From Pseudeuparius sepicola (Eukaryota; Arthropoda; Insecta; Coleoptera; Anthribidae): DNA of 64,000 nucleotides. The notes under the pieces were generated by a model. That model made no database searches and was not told the origin of the DNA. It saw only the letters and a program-made list of their open reading frames with translations. The stretch lies in the NCBI GenBank assembly GCA_963920635.1, contig OY987303.1, positions 54,249,223 through 54,313,222 of the forward strand, in the 5' to 3' direction. A program made the position numbers and the translations under genes. Positions within the stretch are counted from its first letter, which is position 1. Each line of letters starts with the position of its first letter. This document shows positions 1-11,720 of this stretch, in pieces.

Positions 1-339
1 ACCAAACATGCACCTACATATCCCAAAATCAGATTTTCAAAAAATACAATAATACAAATTTTTCCCATTTGGTGCAAACTTTATGAATAGCACTGTAGAT
101 AACTCATTAATAAAAGTCGTTTTTCAAAATCTTATAACACCTTGTATTTTGTAGTAGACGCGTCTAAATGAACAATGGTATAAGGAAAGTCCTATTATTT
201 TATTTCAAAGAGTTTATGGTTACAGATTTACCAACTCTTTTATTACTTATATTTATATGGCTTTTTTCATGACTGTCGATATCTAAATGACTTTCAACAA
301 ATTAATTTCAAGTAAAGCAGATACGGTTAATTTTTTCAG
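1..339. other. Intron end upstream of first visible lipase exon
   Basis: AT-rich sequence with no recognisable coding segment. It ends in a polypyrimidine tract and AG at 338-339, the acceptor for the first visible lipase exon. The exons for the lipase N-terminus and signal peptide must lie left of the window. Confidence 0.7.
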
Positions 340-541
340 CCAGAAATCATCAGACTTTTGGGATACCCAGTATTAGAGTACAAAATACCGACCAGAGATG
401 GGCACATTTTGACCGTTTTCAGGATACCAAGAGACCCCCTGAGCCCAAAGAACCCATACGCCAAATATCACCCTGTATATTTGCAACACGGACTCGTGTC
501 CACCTGTGCCAACTTCGTAGGGCTGGGAAAAGATTCTTTAG
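340..541 (+). CDS. Acid lipase, first visible exon
   Basis: Begins phase 0 after TTTTTTCAG and reads [20 protein letters not shown]; ends after one base of a Gly/Ala codon at donor GTAAGT (542). It contains the N-terminal lid strand and the LQHG oxyanion region. Confidence 0.9.
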
Positions 542-3500
542 GTAAGTAAACTAACTTCCAACCGTTGCCTATAATGGTAGGTTATTTTCAAATGATTTGT
601 TTGTGTAGTTTATGTCTACCTGTCAGAAACAGGGAGGGCTTTGCTTTTTATAGATACTTGTTTGTTTTTGTTTTTGTAGCTATCGTATTGGCCGATGCGG
701 GATATGACGTCTGGCTGGGAAACTACAGAGGGACTCAGTATTCAGAGGAACACGTGAACCTCACCGTTAGAGATCAAGAATTTTGGAACCACAGGTAATA
801 AAACGGAAATTGTCATGCAAATCACTTACGATTTACTTTTTAAGTATGGACGAGGTGTCTTTAATAGATTTGCCAGCAACATTTCACGCTATAGTAGGAA
901 ATACCGGACCAGATAGCAAAATAATATATATAGGGCATTCCCTCGGGACGACTTTTGCTCTCATGTATGGATCAGAGTTTCCGGAAGAATCGAGAAGTAT
1001 TATAAAGATGTTTGTGTTGCTGTGCCCAGCGTATACTTTGACCAACATGATTTCTCCCTATAAGAGTGCTGCCCCCTTTGGAAATTTCATTTTGGTAAGA
1101 AAATATCCAGAGTCTAACATAAATTATGGTGATTATTTCCCTCATACTGCTTGCATCCAATAAGGTAGATCCTTTCATAAAAATCCAATCATATGCCAAA
1201 TGCCTCTGCTAGCGGTAATTGCACTTGTGCAAAAGCAAAGCGGTAATACCACTTGTGCAATTATCACTTCGTTGCTTAGCAATCGCGAATCTGTTCGATA
1301 CAAACACGTACTTCTTAAAATTGGTGTGTGTTGCACTGTTCTAAATTATGCAGCTTATAAATTATGTTTCGGTATTATTAAGCATTGTATCGATGAATTT
1401 ATATAACTTTTACATTGCTAAATTGTTGTTATTAGACCTCCGTCTCTGTTTAAATTTATGACACACATTCGGGGTGTACGTATACCTAATCGCATTTGCC
1501 TTGGATATCCAAGCGTCGTGTTTGTTTACTCGAACGCTACAGTCGAAGCTGTCAATAAACTCGTTCAAAATGAGTCTTTTTGGAAATGTAAACATAGAAA
1601 AAATTAATACACAAATTATTAAATCGTATTCGTGAAATAATCTCGACAAATACCACTCGTGCCGGAAATTGTTCTAAATAATTTTATTTTCAAGCGTTAT
1701 TTTGCCCATTAGCAAAACCACTCGTACAAATTGGGCTTTTATTAATAAAAAAATAAAAGACCAATTTATATTCGTCATCTTTCTAGGCAAAATAGCGCTT
1801 TCGAAAAAATTATCGATAACATTTCCGGCACTTGTAATATTACATACGAATACTCATGCTTGTTAAAAATAATAACACTTATTCATAATAGTCTTTCTTC
1901 CTATGGGAAACGGTTTTCATGATACAGGGTATTGAAATTACCCAAAAAAATCAGTTAATTCTTTTGTGTTTTTTTTTGCGAATCAATTAAGTTTATTTGC
2001 CTAAGGTATTATTTGAAAAGTGTACCTGTTCGTAAACAATTATTTATTCAAACAAATTATTTAAATTGAAAGATAAAATCGGGATTTTACATTAGGCAAC
2101 TGTCAAATGTAGATGATACCGTTTTTGTGTTGATGGCATTCATGGCACGCTTGATTTTATTCATATATTTCAACTTGCTGAATAAAGCAGAATTAATTAG
2201 GGATAGAGCGTTGACTGACGTATTCATAAGACTTCTCACGACTACACTTTATGTCCTGGAAAACAGATGGCGCCTATGGTCAACAATGTATTTTGCATTG
2301 TATTTTGTCTCCGGGAAGCGCATGGTGAGCCAGAGAACTGTCAAACATGACAGCCGTGAGCAGTCTTTATTAATACGTCAGTCAACGGATAGAGGATGAT
2401 GTCTCCAATTGTAAGGAAATGTTGAAATGAAGTATATTCTTCCAAGGGATACTAAATAAAAAGAATGCAGTAAGTTTTCAAATTTTTATTTTAATATACT
2501 GTGACCGGCAGAAAGTTGGACACAAATGGAAAACTTTTTTATTATGAATTTCTCAGAAAAGTTTATTCTTGATAAAAGTTGGTGCATCATTCCAAACTGA
2601 AAACGGTCATATCAAAATTTAAATACCTCTTTTTGGATACGAGGTAGATTATTTTTAAAATACGGTAAAAAGTTACTTACAAAAGTTGTTTGGATATGAT
2701 ATGATAGATGTCAGATTTAAAGTCACAGATACCTAGTAAAAAAAAAGAAATTTAACTTTTTTGTATTTTTTTCGACTACCCTGTGTATTGCAAGAAAACA
2801 AAATACCGCAAGTGCAACTTATCATCGGATAACACATGAATTTGCTACTAAACTTTAATTTTGTTCGATTAACAGCTAGAAATTTAAATTAATCGAAATC
2901 AGAGTTTAAAAATATTAGTGAACGCCCTCTATAACCTTGTATAAAGTATTGAAATTTTGTACACAGGGTTTTGAACTAAAGCGAATTCGATAGCACTCTC
3001 TATTTTAATATTTAAAAAAATGGATTTATGATATTTGGGAGTATTCTTTTAATAACAGTAGGCCATGGAATTATAACCCAACATAAAAGCAAAGATCATA
3101 ATCATGATCTTTGACAAAACTGAAACACACTGTGTATTTAAAAAAAAAACAGTTTGACAAAAATGTGTAATTACAAAAAATCAGTTTTATAAACTTCTTC
3201 AACTTTTTACATTTTAAGATCGGTATCAAAACCTATTAACCTTTTAATAGACAATCTGATTTATATCGGCTCAGATTCTATTATATGCGCCTTACCTAAC
3301 TATTTAAATTAATTATTAGGTATTTACCGGTTTTTACATTAATGTAATTATAGCCTTTTGTGTACAGCTATTTGTAACAATATATCACGATCAAAAGAAT
3401 TATATGCCACATTAGCATTATCTATACAAAATATTTTTAATGTTATCCGTGATTTTTACAAACCATATCGGAAGCTTTTATAAACGTTTACAACTTGCAT

Positions 3501-6500
3501 TAATTAATTCTTACAATGCACCACGCACTATGACAATTTAACAGGAATTCGCATAAAAAGCATTAATATAAACCAGATTTTTTTGTAATGTATTTAGAAT
3601 TTAAACTGCTTAGAAAATATACAGGGTGTGTCATTAGTGGGTACTCGGAGGATAGCTCCTTTATTAAGAGTTGTATCACAATGAAATTTGGTACAGTGGT
3701 AGGGGTCGATGGGACGCACATTTTAAAATTATTTTCACTTTATAAAATCGACCGTATACATAAACTTATGTTTTTTTAAACGGAATGCTTACTTATTTAT
3801 TGCATATTTGGATAGCGCTATGAAAATGCAGCAAAATGGTATATGGGTTGCAGGGGTTTTAATTAGCCGATTTCCCTGTAGAGGCTCTTAAAGCCGAAAA
3901 TAGGGTCACACCCTGAGCGTATGTGAACACCCAGTGACAGGTGGTGACGATTTTTCTTCGCAGATAGTCACTAACGGTCTTGAAGTTTATAAAATGCTTT
4001 TTTCATTGCCATAAATATTCCCATTACTACAGGGTGTTGGATTTTGCTAAATCCATTCCATCCATTTAAAATTTTTGAGAAAATCCATTTAAAATTTTCT
4101 CAAAAATTTTAAATGGAATGCCTTAATTCTATGAATGGATATCAAAAGTAGACAAAATTACTTTTCCAATGATACCATATTATGTGGGGTTATTGATAGT
4201 TTACGAGTAAGAAATAGTTATTTATGTACCAAGGCACTGAATTTCAACTTTTTATGACTCATGTGGAATTTAGTTGCCGAGGCCTCTGGCCGAGGCAAAT
4301 AAACCACATGAGTCATAAAAAAAACTTCAGTGCCGGGGTACATATTATATTTTTTTTGAAATCGGAAAGAAAATGTTTTATTAGGCGAAAAAATAATCAT
4401 AAGGGATCACCCGTCTATGAACCGACTACGCGCGGCGTTGCTTAACTTTGACGATCGCTCTACCTATAGGTCAAGTATGACGAGACACGGCACATTCTGA
4501 CAGAAAATCCAAACTGCTGCCTCTTGTGCTGCCTCCATAACAAATCTATTGATATTCAAACCTACTAAAATATTTATAGTGAAAGATTGCGGTGCAATAG
4601 GTAAAAATGTGTACGAAAAGTTAAATGGGCCTTTATTGGCCGGGTTTTGAATGTTTGGTCACTTTTGACGGGCGAGGGCTCCGCGTCTGACGTTTGATGT
4701 TTACATCTCGCCAAGGCCTACTTATTGAGAAAATCGTACAGAAATGGGCTACTTCAGAGCCGATTTCTGAGCTTTTAATTTTTAATGACGATTTTGGGAC
4801 ACTTCACTGCCGATTTCAAGAAAAATAACTTATTTAATAATTTAATAAGCAGTTTGTTATTTCTTGCTCGTTTGTGCTCTTAAATTTTTGTTGATAGGTA
4901 TCTACTTATTGATAGTTTCAACATTAATTGTAGTAATTAAACTAAAACACAGCATTCTGAAAGACAAAGAGAAATTATAAACCCATAATATGGATTCGAA
5001 AAGTGAAAAACTTCAAAATTTAATTTTGAAAGTATCATTGCTACATTTTCATAGCGCTATCCAAACATGCAATAAAAACATAGGTATTCCATTTAAAAAA
5101 ACATAAGTTTATGTTGAACACGATCGATTTTATAAAGTGAAAATAATTTTAAAATGTGCGTTCCATCGACCCCTACCTCTGTACCAAATTCCATTTTGAT
5201 ACCACTCTTAATAAAGGAGCTATCCTCCGAGTACCCACTAATGACACAACCTGTATAAATTGTTGATATAAAATAATCCGTAGGACACAGTATGGCAACT
5301 AAAAATGCAAAGGATGGTCTCTCAAGCAGAAGAACTCGGACGACTCACAAAACCCCTCTGCACCGAATCACCAGAGCTTATGAGGTTCTGCATGCAGTGG
5401 TACAACCTTTTCTATGGACCAAATGCAGACTATGGACCTGTAAGTAGGTACAGGGTCTTCACGCGAAAACTCTGACCCCCCTATTATTTTTTGATAGTCA
5501 TTCTAGATTATCTCTTACTTAGTAAATAAAAATAATAAGAAAATTGCAATACATATTCAATATCCATTATTTTTTACTTTTTCGTCTATGCAGGATGTAT
5601 CGATACTTAAAAAACTGGTGGGAAGAAAGTTTTAAAATTCATTGCCATATTGTTGTTATTTTGATTTACTAAAGTAAGTAAGAGACAATCTAGCATAACC
5701 ATCAAAAATCCGACTTAATTTCATGGCTCACTGCGATCTCTTAAATGTTTTTTTTTGTAAATTTAGGTCCACATAACTTGCTAATGGTAAACGCAAATAT
5801 CAACATGTTATATATCGTTGCAAACAGAAAAATTGTCTCTCTTAAAATATTCAAAAATATACAGGATGCCTATTATTAAAAACAAAAAATATATTTTGTC
5901 CCACTTTTACGATACACCCTGTATAAACCACAAGTCTTCCTTTCTAAAGCCCGATACTTACCTTGCAACTATACAGTGTGGCCATTTTAGTGTGCAACAT
6001 ATGGGAATTTTTTTTATTAATTGCACAACCAAAATACAAATATTGCCGAAAGTTGGTGCATGTTCGATAATCATATTAGGTGTCCTTAGAATGGTTGCAA
6101 GTCAAACAGCATACAGGGTAGGTCAAAATATATAAATATTGTTCAAGAGTAAAGTACCCTTATTTCAAAGAATTCAGCAAAATGTTATTAAGAAAAGTTG
6201 TTTAGAATTAAAGGTTATGCCTAAATACCAAAACATGGCCCACTAAGAAATTTTTTTTTAACTAATAATTTTCTAAAAATATATATTTTTTAATATTCCC
6301 CCTAAACACTTTCATAAATTAATCAAAATCAAATTAATTTCTCATAACTTTGTTCAAATTCAAGCATATTTGTAAAATTAACTTAGATTTTTAGTTTTTT
6401 AGGGAATCACAAATTTCATGTTTGTTGCAAAGATATTAAACACAACTTTAAAATTTCCGCAAAAATTCTTATGAACAAGGTAAAACATTAGTAATGATAA

Positions 6501-9500
6501 TGTGTCTATTAAAAAACTCTCATTTAAGGTGCAAAATTGTTATTTTAAATGTTTAATAAGAAACTGTAGAAATTCATCGACGAAAAAATTTTTTTTCTTA
6601 GGAGGCTATGTTTCGGTATTTAGGCATAGCTTTTAATTCTAAACAACTTTTCATAATAACCTTTTCCTGAATTTTTTGAAATAAGGGTACTTCACTCTTG
6701 TGCAATTTTTATATTTTTCGACCTACCCTGTATGCTGTTTAACTTGCAACCATTCTAAGGGCACCTAATATGATTATCGAACATGCACCAACTTTCGGCA
6801 ATATTTGTATTTTGGTTGTGCAATTAATAAAAAAATTCCCATATGTTGCACACTAAAATGGCCACTCTGTATAAAACTTTTTTCTGTCTATATAAAACTT
6901 TTTTCTGTCTGCAATAATTAGGGAAATAATAGGGGGGGTCGGAGTTTTCGCGTAAAAATCCTGCACTTAGTTGTATGCTTCTAAGCTTGTATACACGCTT
7001 GTACTTCGTGATCTATTGTACAATATTTTGCCTCATCGGCTGAATTGCTATGCTTGTTTTATAATATATAAAGCCGCATTTAGAAGCTTTCGAGATTCCT
7101 CAAAGAAATTGACAGAACACTAGACAATGGACCGGGGCTCTTGATGCTGCGTTTATACTCCCTTTAATCTTTTGCGAAGGATTTCGCCCTCCCTGGGGCC
7201 TTGTGATCTATTTTTAATCTTCTCGATATGGCTTCTCTAAAATGTAACGTCAGATAAAAAAGTAAGCACGTAGGAAACGTTGTAGATAATAGTAATCTGT
7301 TACAGGGCCGTATCTAGCGAAAATTTTTGGAGGGGGTCACTGGCGCACCCAGGGGGGGGGGGGCAAGGGGCCTCGGCCCCCCCAGACCTTTCATATTTTA
7401 AAAATTCTCGAGGGTGGTATCGTAGATGTACTGTTCACTGTGCGACCCTCGGCAATTTTTGCGCACTGACTGGCTAACATCTGAGTTTTTTTGGTACCTA
7501 TTTGCTAATATACCTGCCTTTATAAAAACAGTTTGGAAATTTCTCTGAATCACCAGGGCCGTAAATAAGGCGGTGCTCCATTGAGGAAAAAAAAACTAAG
7601 AAAAAAGACATCACGGTGATTTTTTATTTATTATACTTCATTTAAACTGAATTTGCCATTAAATTTTCTAAAAAAAAATTTGCTTGCGGTGAATTTTAGT
7701 GTGCAGACACCTACTGAATACACTTTTTATTGCCCGCTTAAAAGACAATAATCTCTATTGCCCGACTTTCAAACAAATTTCAATTTACCTACACCTACTA
7801 GAAAATATTATCAAATGTTGCAAAAATTATAGACATTATGTGGCCCTTTGAAACAATATGATAATTTATAGGAAACTATGAGCACTAACTTTAATTTTTT
7901 GTTCCACATCACAAAAGGGTGTTCAGTGTTGTTTCTGATAATTAGTGGATTTTTGTCAGTTAAAAAGTATTATTACTTACTGCACAAATGATTATAGGTA
8001 TGATCCCACATAAATAATGCAAAACAAATTACCTTTGGCGTCAAATTGTATGTTCATATTATATTTGACCTTGAAAATTTCACAAATTTTCGCCTGCGGC
8101 GCGATTTGTATAATAACGAAAATTAAATTCCATTTTTACCCCCCCCCTCTCCCCACCGACAAAGTACCGCCCTGTAGGTACCTATCCATCACTTCTCAAA
8201 TGTGTACCTATACTGCCCTGACTGGAAAGTCGTTTGCCCTGCCTGAAGTTTATGTCTGGCTACAACTTCGAGTTGGCCCCCCCCAATCATATTTTCTGGG
8301 TGCGCCACTGGAGGGGGTTCAGGATCGGCTCAAGCTTTTGTGGGCCTGGGAGCCGGATGCAAGTGCGGGGCCCCGGCAAAGAATTATGTAGTCCATTAAG
8401 AACAAATATTTGAAAATTGATCCGTTACTAGAATGATACATTTTTTGCATGAGTTTAGATCACTTCAATGACGAAGATAATTTCGGGTGGGGAGGGACAA
8501 TTTTTGTGAATTTGCTTCAAACAAGTGCATCTAAAATAATTCTGTAAAATGCGCCGCAGGCGAAATTTTTTAGAAATGTTAAGGAAAATTACTTAAAATT
8601 AGTCTTAGGAAATCCCAATATCTTCAGATTTTCAAGCTGCAGCGAAAATTTTCAAATTCTGTTTGGGGCCCGCCCTTTTAAATACGCTACTGACTGGATA
8701 ACCCTGTACAGGGCGTTCCCGTATATTTTGACCCACCCCTAGAGCCTTAATTTTTTGAGTTAGAAAAAAAAATACTTAAATGAAAGTTGTCTGGTTTCTT
8801 CTGAACCGCTAGGATCTGGAACTAGATAAAACAAATGAGCGTCGCAAATTTATGAAAAAATATAAACTTCCTTTTTTTAATGGAACACCCTGTATATTTG
8901 TAGATATTTTTAATTGCACGCATTTTTCCGATTCCAACAATATAAATATTTTATATGTATGCTCTAAGCATTCGCATGATATTCCAAATTGCAGATAAAT
9001 ACGATCTTTGTATTTAATCAAGGCTGCCATGGAAAAACATCAATTTAGACAAGAGCATTCCTGTCAATCCATTATTTTTGGGACAATACACCTTGGCGCC
9101 TTGGTACCGTACAACTTTCATTTAAGTATTTTTTTCTAACTCGAAAAATAAGGGCTCTAGGGGTGGGTCAAAATATACGGGAACACTCAAAACGCAGGCC
9201 GCGTACGCCGCACCGTTCGCACCCGCTTAGAGCCGGCCCTGGAGGGTTTAAATAGCTTTAAAGTTAAAAAAAACTTACTATTTTTGAATGGTTTTTAATA
9301 AAAAAAACTGAAACAGGTTTAAGTTGAACAAAACTTTAACAATATTAATTATAATAATTGCTGAATATTCCTTCACATTCTTCGCCTGGCCTGACGACAC
9401 CTTTAGAATTGCCAGTAGGTATGGCAAAAGATTTCTTCGCGCCACTTGCCTAACTGACCCTTTCATAAAAATAATAAATAAATCTTCAAATACAAATTAG

Positions 9501-10682
9501 TACTAATCTATTCATAAAAGACCCTTTGGGAATCTCCTATTCTCCTAATCCATGGCGCACGCAGTCACGCACCACCGTTCACCGTTTACTGTTGTCCAGT
9601 GTTGTCAGTTATGTTTTATTTTCTTTGAAAGCATATTCTGATGATAAAACTCGGTTACTGCACTGATCCAAAAATTGTGTTTTGTTGGCAGTTTTCGGGG
9701 AGCTCGTTCTAGTCGTGGTGCAAAAGCATACAAAATGGTGGTATTTCGGGGGGGTCTGAACCCCCAAAACCCACCCCTCAGATACGGCCCTGATCTGTTA
9801 TGTATTAAAATTTGTAGAACAGACAAATAGCAAGGTATCAACATATTAAAAACGAGATTTCTAGAGCTGTAAAACTTGAAATTGTTGAAATTAACAAATG
9901 AGGATGATAACATCATTTGTTTTTCAGGAAATAGTTCCTGTGTACTTCAACCAACTGCCAGGCGGTACATCGATAAAAATTTTGAACCATGCCGCAGATC
10001 TGGTATTAGGAAACTTCAGACACTACAATCATTTGAATAGAAACTGGCAAATATATGGCACCAAGGACCCCCCTGTCTATGACATAAGTCGCATGACAGT
10101 TCCAGTGTACATTGTTTACAGTGCTCAAGATTGGGCAACACCGGAGGCAGTAAGTATTTAAAAATCGCAATATTTTTATTATGATGTAAATTTATTGTCT
10201 CAAATACTTATCGCTAATATCAGTTCATGACAAAAATTTATATATTTTCTTTAAAGTTAGTGCCTACGTCTACGCCACTGTCTACCCCAACACGATATGT
10301 TGATACCCCATTGTATTATATTGTATCCTAATATATACTTATAATATCGATTTCATAAATTAGTAACTTGAAGTTCTCATGATTTGAAGGGACGGCTTAA
10401 AGTCGTCCCCAATAGGTTAACGCTACGATAAAAACTCAAGAGCTTCTTTTTCTTTTTACATAACAAAAAATACACAAAATATTGTCTTTTATAACATGAC
10501 TATCGTTTTCTTCTTAGGACGCTTGGAACCTATACAGAAATCTCCCAGAACGAATTCGCTATGGTATCAGGAAAATAGACATGGCCAAATTCAACCACAT
10601 CGACTTTATCTTCGGAAGAAACGCTAGAAGGATTGTATACGACCCATTGGTAGACCTCTTAAACCAAGCCATCCAAAATTAG
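340..10682 (+). CDS. Acid lipase (lipase 3 / lysosomal acid lipase-like), 5' partial, six exons
   Basis: Joined exons 340-541, 680-794, 845-1094, 5284-5439, 9928-10149 and 10518-10682 give 369 residues in one frame with GT-AG introns; the stop is TAG at 10680-10682. The product is an alpha/beta-hydrolase acid lipase that would hydrolyse neutral lipid esters, secreted into the gut or acting in lysosomes. Visible family marks in order: [17 protein letters not shown]; the oxyanion-region [25 protein letters not shown]; the nucleophile elbow GHSLGTT (Ser codon 939-941); a cap segment with [23 protein letters not shown]; the acid in SAQDW (Asp codon 10129-10131); and the base in FNHIDF (His codon 10596-10598). 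All three catalytic residues are present, so it looks intact. About 50-60 N-terminal residues with the signal peptide lie outside the window. Digestive versus lysosomal role cannot be told from sequence. Confidence 0.93.
680..794 (+). CDS. Acid lipase, exon with [10 protein letters not shown] motif
   Basis: The acceptor is TTTTTGTAG and the donor is GTAATA at 795. It reads [18 protein letters not shown] and ends FWNH plus two bases (phase 2). The [11 protein letters not shown] segment is diagnostic for acid lipases. Confidence 0.92.
845..1094 (+). CDS. Acid lipase, nucleophile-elbow exon
   Basis: Starts by completing a Ser codon across the splice, then [18 protein letters not shown]. It contains GHSLGTT with the nucleophile Ser, and ends GNFIL in phase 0 at donor GTAAGA. 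The usual Trp or Phe before DE is Met here. Confidence 0.92.
1095..3617. other. Lipase intron 3, left part, unassigned repeat-like DNA
   Basis: No exon found. The stretch around 1200-1850 has several copies of a CCACTTGTGC / CCACTCGTGC motif, suggesting decayed repeats. A short palindrome lies near 3092-3115 (CAAAGATCAT / ATGATCTTTG). I see no gene or RNA. Confidence 0.4.
3618..5257. mobile_element. Long-TIR non-autonomous transposon in lipase intron 3
   Basis: The ends TATACAGGGTGTGTCATTAG and CTAATGACACAACCTGTATA are the tips of about 220-bp inverted arms (3618-3836 and 5039-5257), with high but imperfect complementarity. The interior carries two further palindromes (about 4050-4125 and 4218-4345). 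No transposase is seen. The right end lies 26 bases before the next lipase exon. Confidence 0.85.
4218..4348. repeat. Palindrome inside the 3.6-5.3 kb element
   Basis: Inverted repeat centred near 4282 with the arms TTATGACTCATGTGG... and ...CCACATGAGTCATAA, flanked by GTACCAAGGCACTGAA and TTCAGTGCCGGGGTAC. It is probably a smaller hairpin element nested within the larger one. Confidence 0.7.
5284..5439 (+). CDS. Acid lipase, short cap-domain exon
   Basis: Recovered from the gap between the GNFIL exon and the EIVPVYF exon. The acceptor is CCGTAG (5278-5283) and the donor GTAAGT begins at 5440. The length is 156 bases, phase 0 on both sides, giving [12 protein letters not shown]... then [12 protein letters not shown] and YGPNADYGP. 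The paired cysteines and position match the cap region that precedes the conserved (P)GGTS motif in this family. Without it the lipase would lack about 50 residues. Confidence 0.88.
5449..6965. mobile_element. Foldback element starting 9 bases after a lipase exon, with nested hairpin
   Basis: The outer inverted ends are TACAGGGTCTTCACGCG at 5449 and CGCGTAAAAATCCTGCA near 6965, with ACTCYGACCCCCC in both. Inside is a second inverted-repeat element (5970-6873). Confidence 0.75.
5970..6873. mobile_element. Hairpin MITE with about 300-bp arms
   Basis: Left end TATACAGTGTGGCCATTTTA and right end TAAAATGGCCACTCTGTATA. The arms stay complementary past ATGCCTAAATACC / GGTATTTAGGCAT, so most of the 904-bp element can fold on itself. 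No ORF is conserved. Confidence 0.85.
7339..8310. mobile_element. Nested non-autonomous hAT element, 972 bp
   Basis: Termini CACTGGCGCACCCA and TGGGTGCGCCACTG (one terminal mismatch) are flanked by exact 8-bp repeats GAGGGGGT at 7331-7338 and 8311-8318. It is inserted near the left end of the larger hAT element. It has poly-G and poly-C subterminal runs and no transposase. Confidence 0.9.
8707..9188. mobile_element. MITE with about 80-bp TIRs nested in the hAT element
   Basis: Left arm TACAGGGCGTTCCCGTATAT... through ACTTAAATGAAAGTTGT; right arm ACAACTTTCATTTAAGT... to TATACGGGAAC. The right tip is degraded. An isolated ACACCCTGTATA end near 8886-8897 marks a further decayed insertion. Confidence 0.8.
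9928..10149 (+). CDS. Acid lipase, exon with GGTS motif and catalytic Asp
   Basis: Acceptor TTTTCAG, donor GTAAGT at 10150, 74 codons, phase 0 on both sides. It reads [17 protein letters not shown] and later [13 protein letters not shown] and [12 protein letters not shown], containing the charge-relay Asp. Confidence 0.93.
10518..10682 (+). CDS. Acid lipase, last exon with catalytic His
   Basis: Acceptor TTCTTAG. It reads [16 protein letters not shown], then [19 protein letters not shown] (His 10596-10598), and ends LLNQAIQN with TAG at 10680-10682. The C-terminus matches the family's usual length. Confidence 0.93.
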   Translation, partial: DAWNLYRNLPERIRYGIRKIDMAKFNHIDFIFGRNARRIVYDPLVDLLNQAIQN

Positions 10683-11565
10683 ACCACAGAGAAGCAAATA
10701 CAAACATGCGAAAGCATTGTTCAGCTGTTCCAAATGATAAAACATTTTAGTAGCGGCTTCAAAGATGCTTTTGACTGTCTAGGTGTTAGGATGTACCGCA
10801 GGGACTCTTTAAAACAAGGGGACCCAGCATTTCACAGTCTATCACATAGGAAAAGTGAAGCCTTGGAGGGAAATTTGTTTTCTGTCGACTCCAAGGCTAC
10901 AAGGAGACCACAAAGGGACTGGTACAATAGGTTATGTTATATGTCAGTGTCCAACTGCCATCAGGTTTTATGTGACATGCCAGTGCCATAAATTCTAAAG
11001 ATATTTCCCAACATAATTCACAATTTTTAAGTTTTCCAACTTCCAGATAGTCAGATGTGTCAATTAAAGGTAATGCGGCCGCCTGGTAGTAGTCCCAATA
11101 ATTGCAACCAGATTTTTCCTGTACCACCTTTAGCAATCCTACAATTCCCATTACATGGGAATTACGTGTAAGTAAGTAGTTCAAAACAAAAATCGTATTT
11201 CGTAAATTTTAAATTATTAAGCAGTTAGCTTCAGTTAGGTCTTTTAAAGAGTTTTTATCTACGACTACAAGTTTATTTTAAGTTTGTGAGGTACCTACGG
11301 AGAGAAATAAAATTACAAACATTTAATAATGAACACCGAGAAAAACTACCATGATTAGAACTACTAGACCTAATCTTATTAGTCCATCCCGAAATTTGTG
11401 AAAGTTTTTTGGGTAGATACATTCAACAAGGGAAGAATGTTCAAGTATAGGTACATATTACAAATGGATTGAGGAACCTGGTAACAAGGTGCAATAGCGA
11501 CAAATTCTTAAATAAGCAAAATCGGCACTGACTTACCATACTTATTACTTAAATTCGTGGAAATA

Positions 11566-11600
11566 ATTGATAATAATAATAATAATAATAATAATAATTC
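11566..11600. repeat. (AAT)n microsatellite
   Basis: About ten uninterrupted ATA/AAT triplets. Confidence 0.9.
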
Positions 11601-11720
11601 TCACCCTCACAATACTCCAAACTAGGAGTACCCCAGAAGCAACCACATGCTTGTGCGGAAATCAATTTCAACTATAAAATAAATTTATATCATTTGACAG
11701 TTGCCATAATATGCACTTTA

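Larger units (their letters stand above)
7303..9792. mobile_element. hAT element, 2.49 kb, 8-bp TSD, host of nested insertions
   Basis: Termini CAGGGCCGTATC (7303) and GATACGGCCCTG (to 9792) are inverted and flanked by identical 8-bp direct repeats ATCTGTTA at 7295-7302 and 9793-9800, the hAT target-site signature. It has G-rich / C-rich subterminal runs. No convincing transposase ORF survives. A second hAT element (7339-8310) and a MITE (8707-9188) are inserted inside it. Confidence 0.9.

Noticed and set aside
5818..6135. 105-codon ORF inside lipase intron 4
   Set aside because: It lies across two inverted-repeat transposon ends and has no domain.
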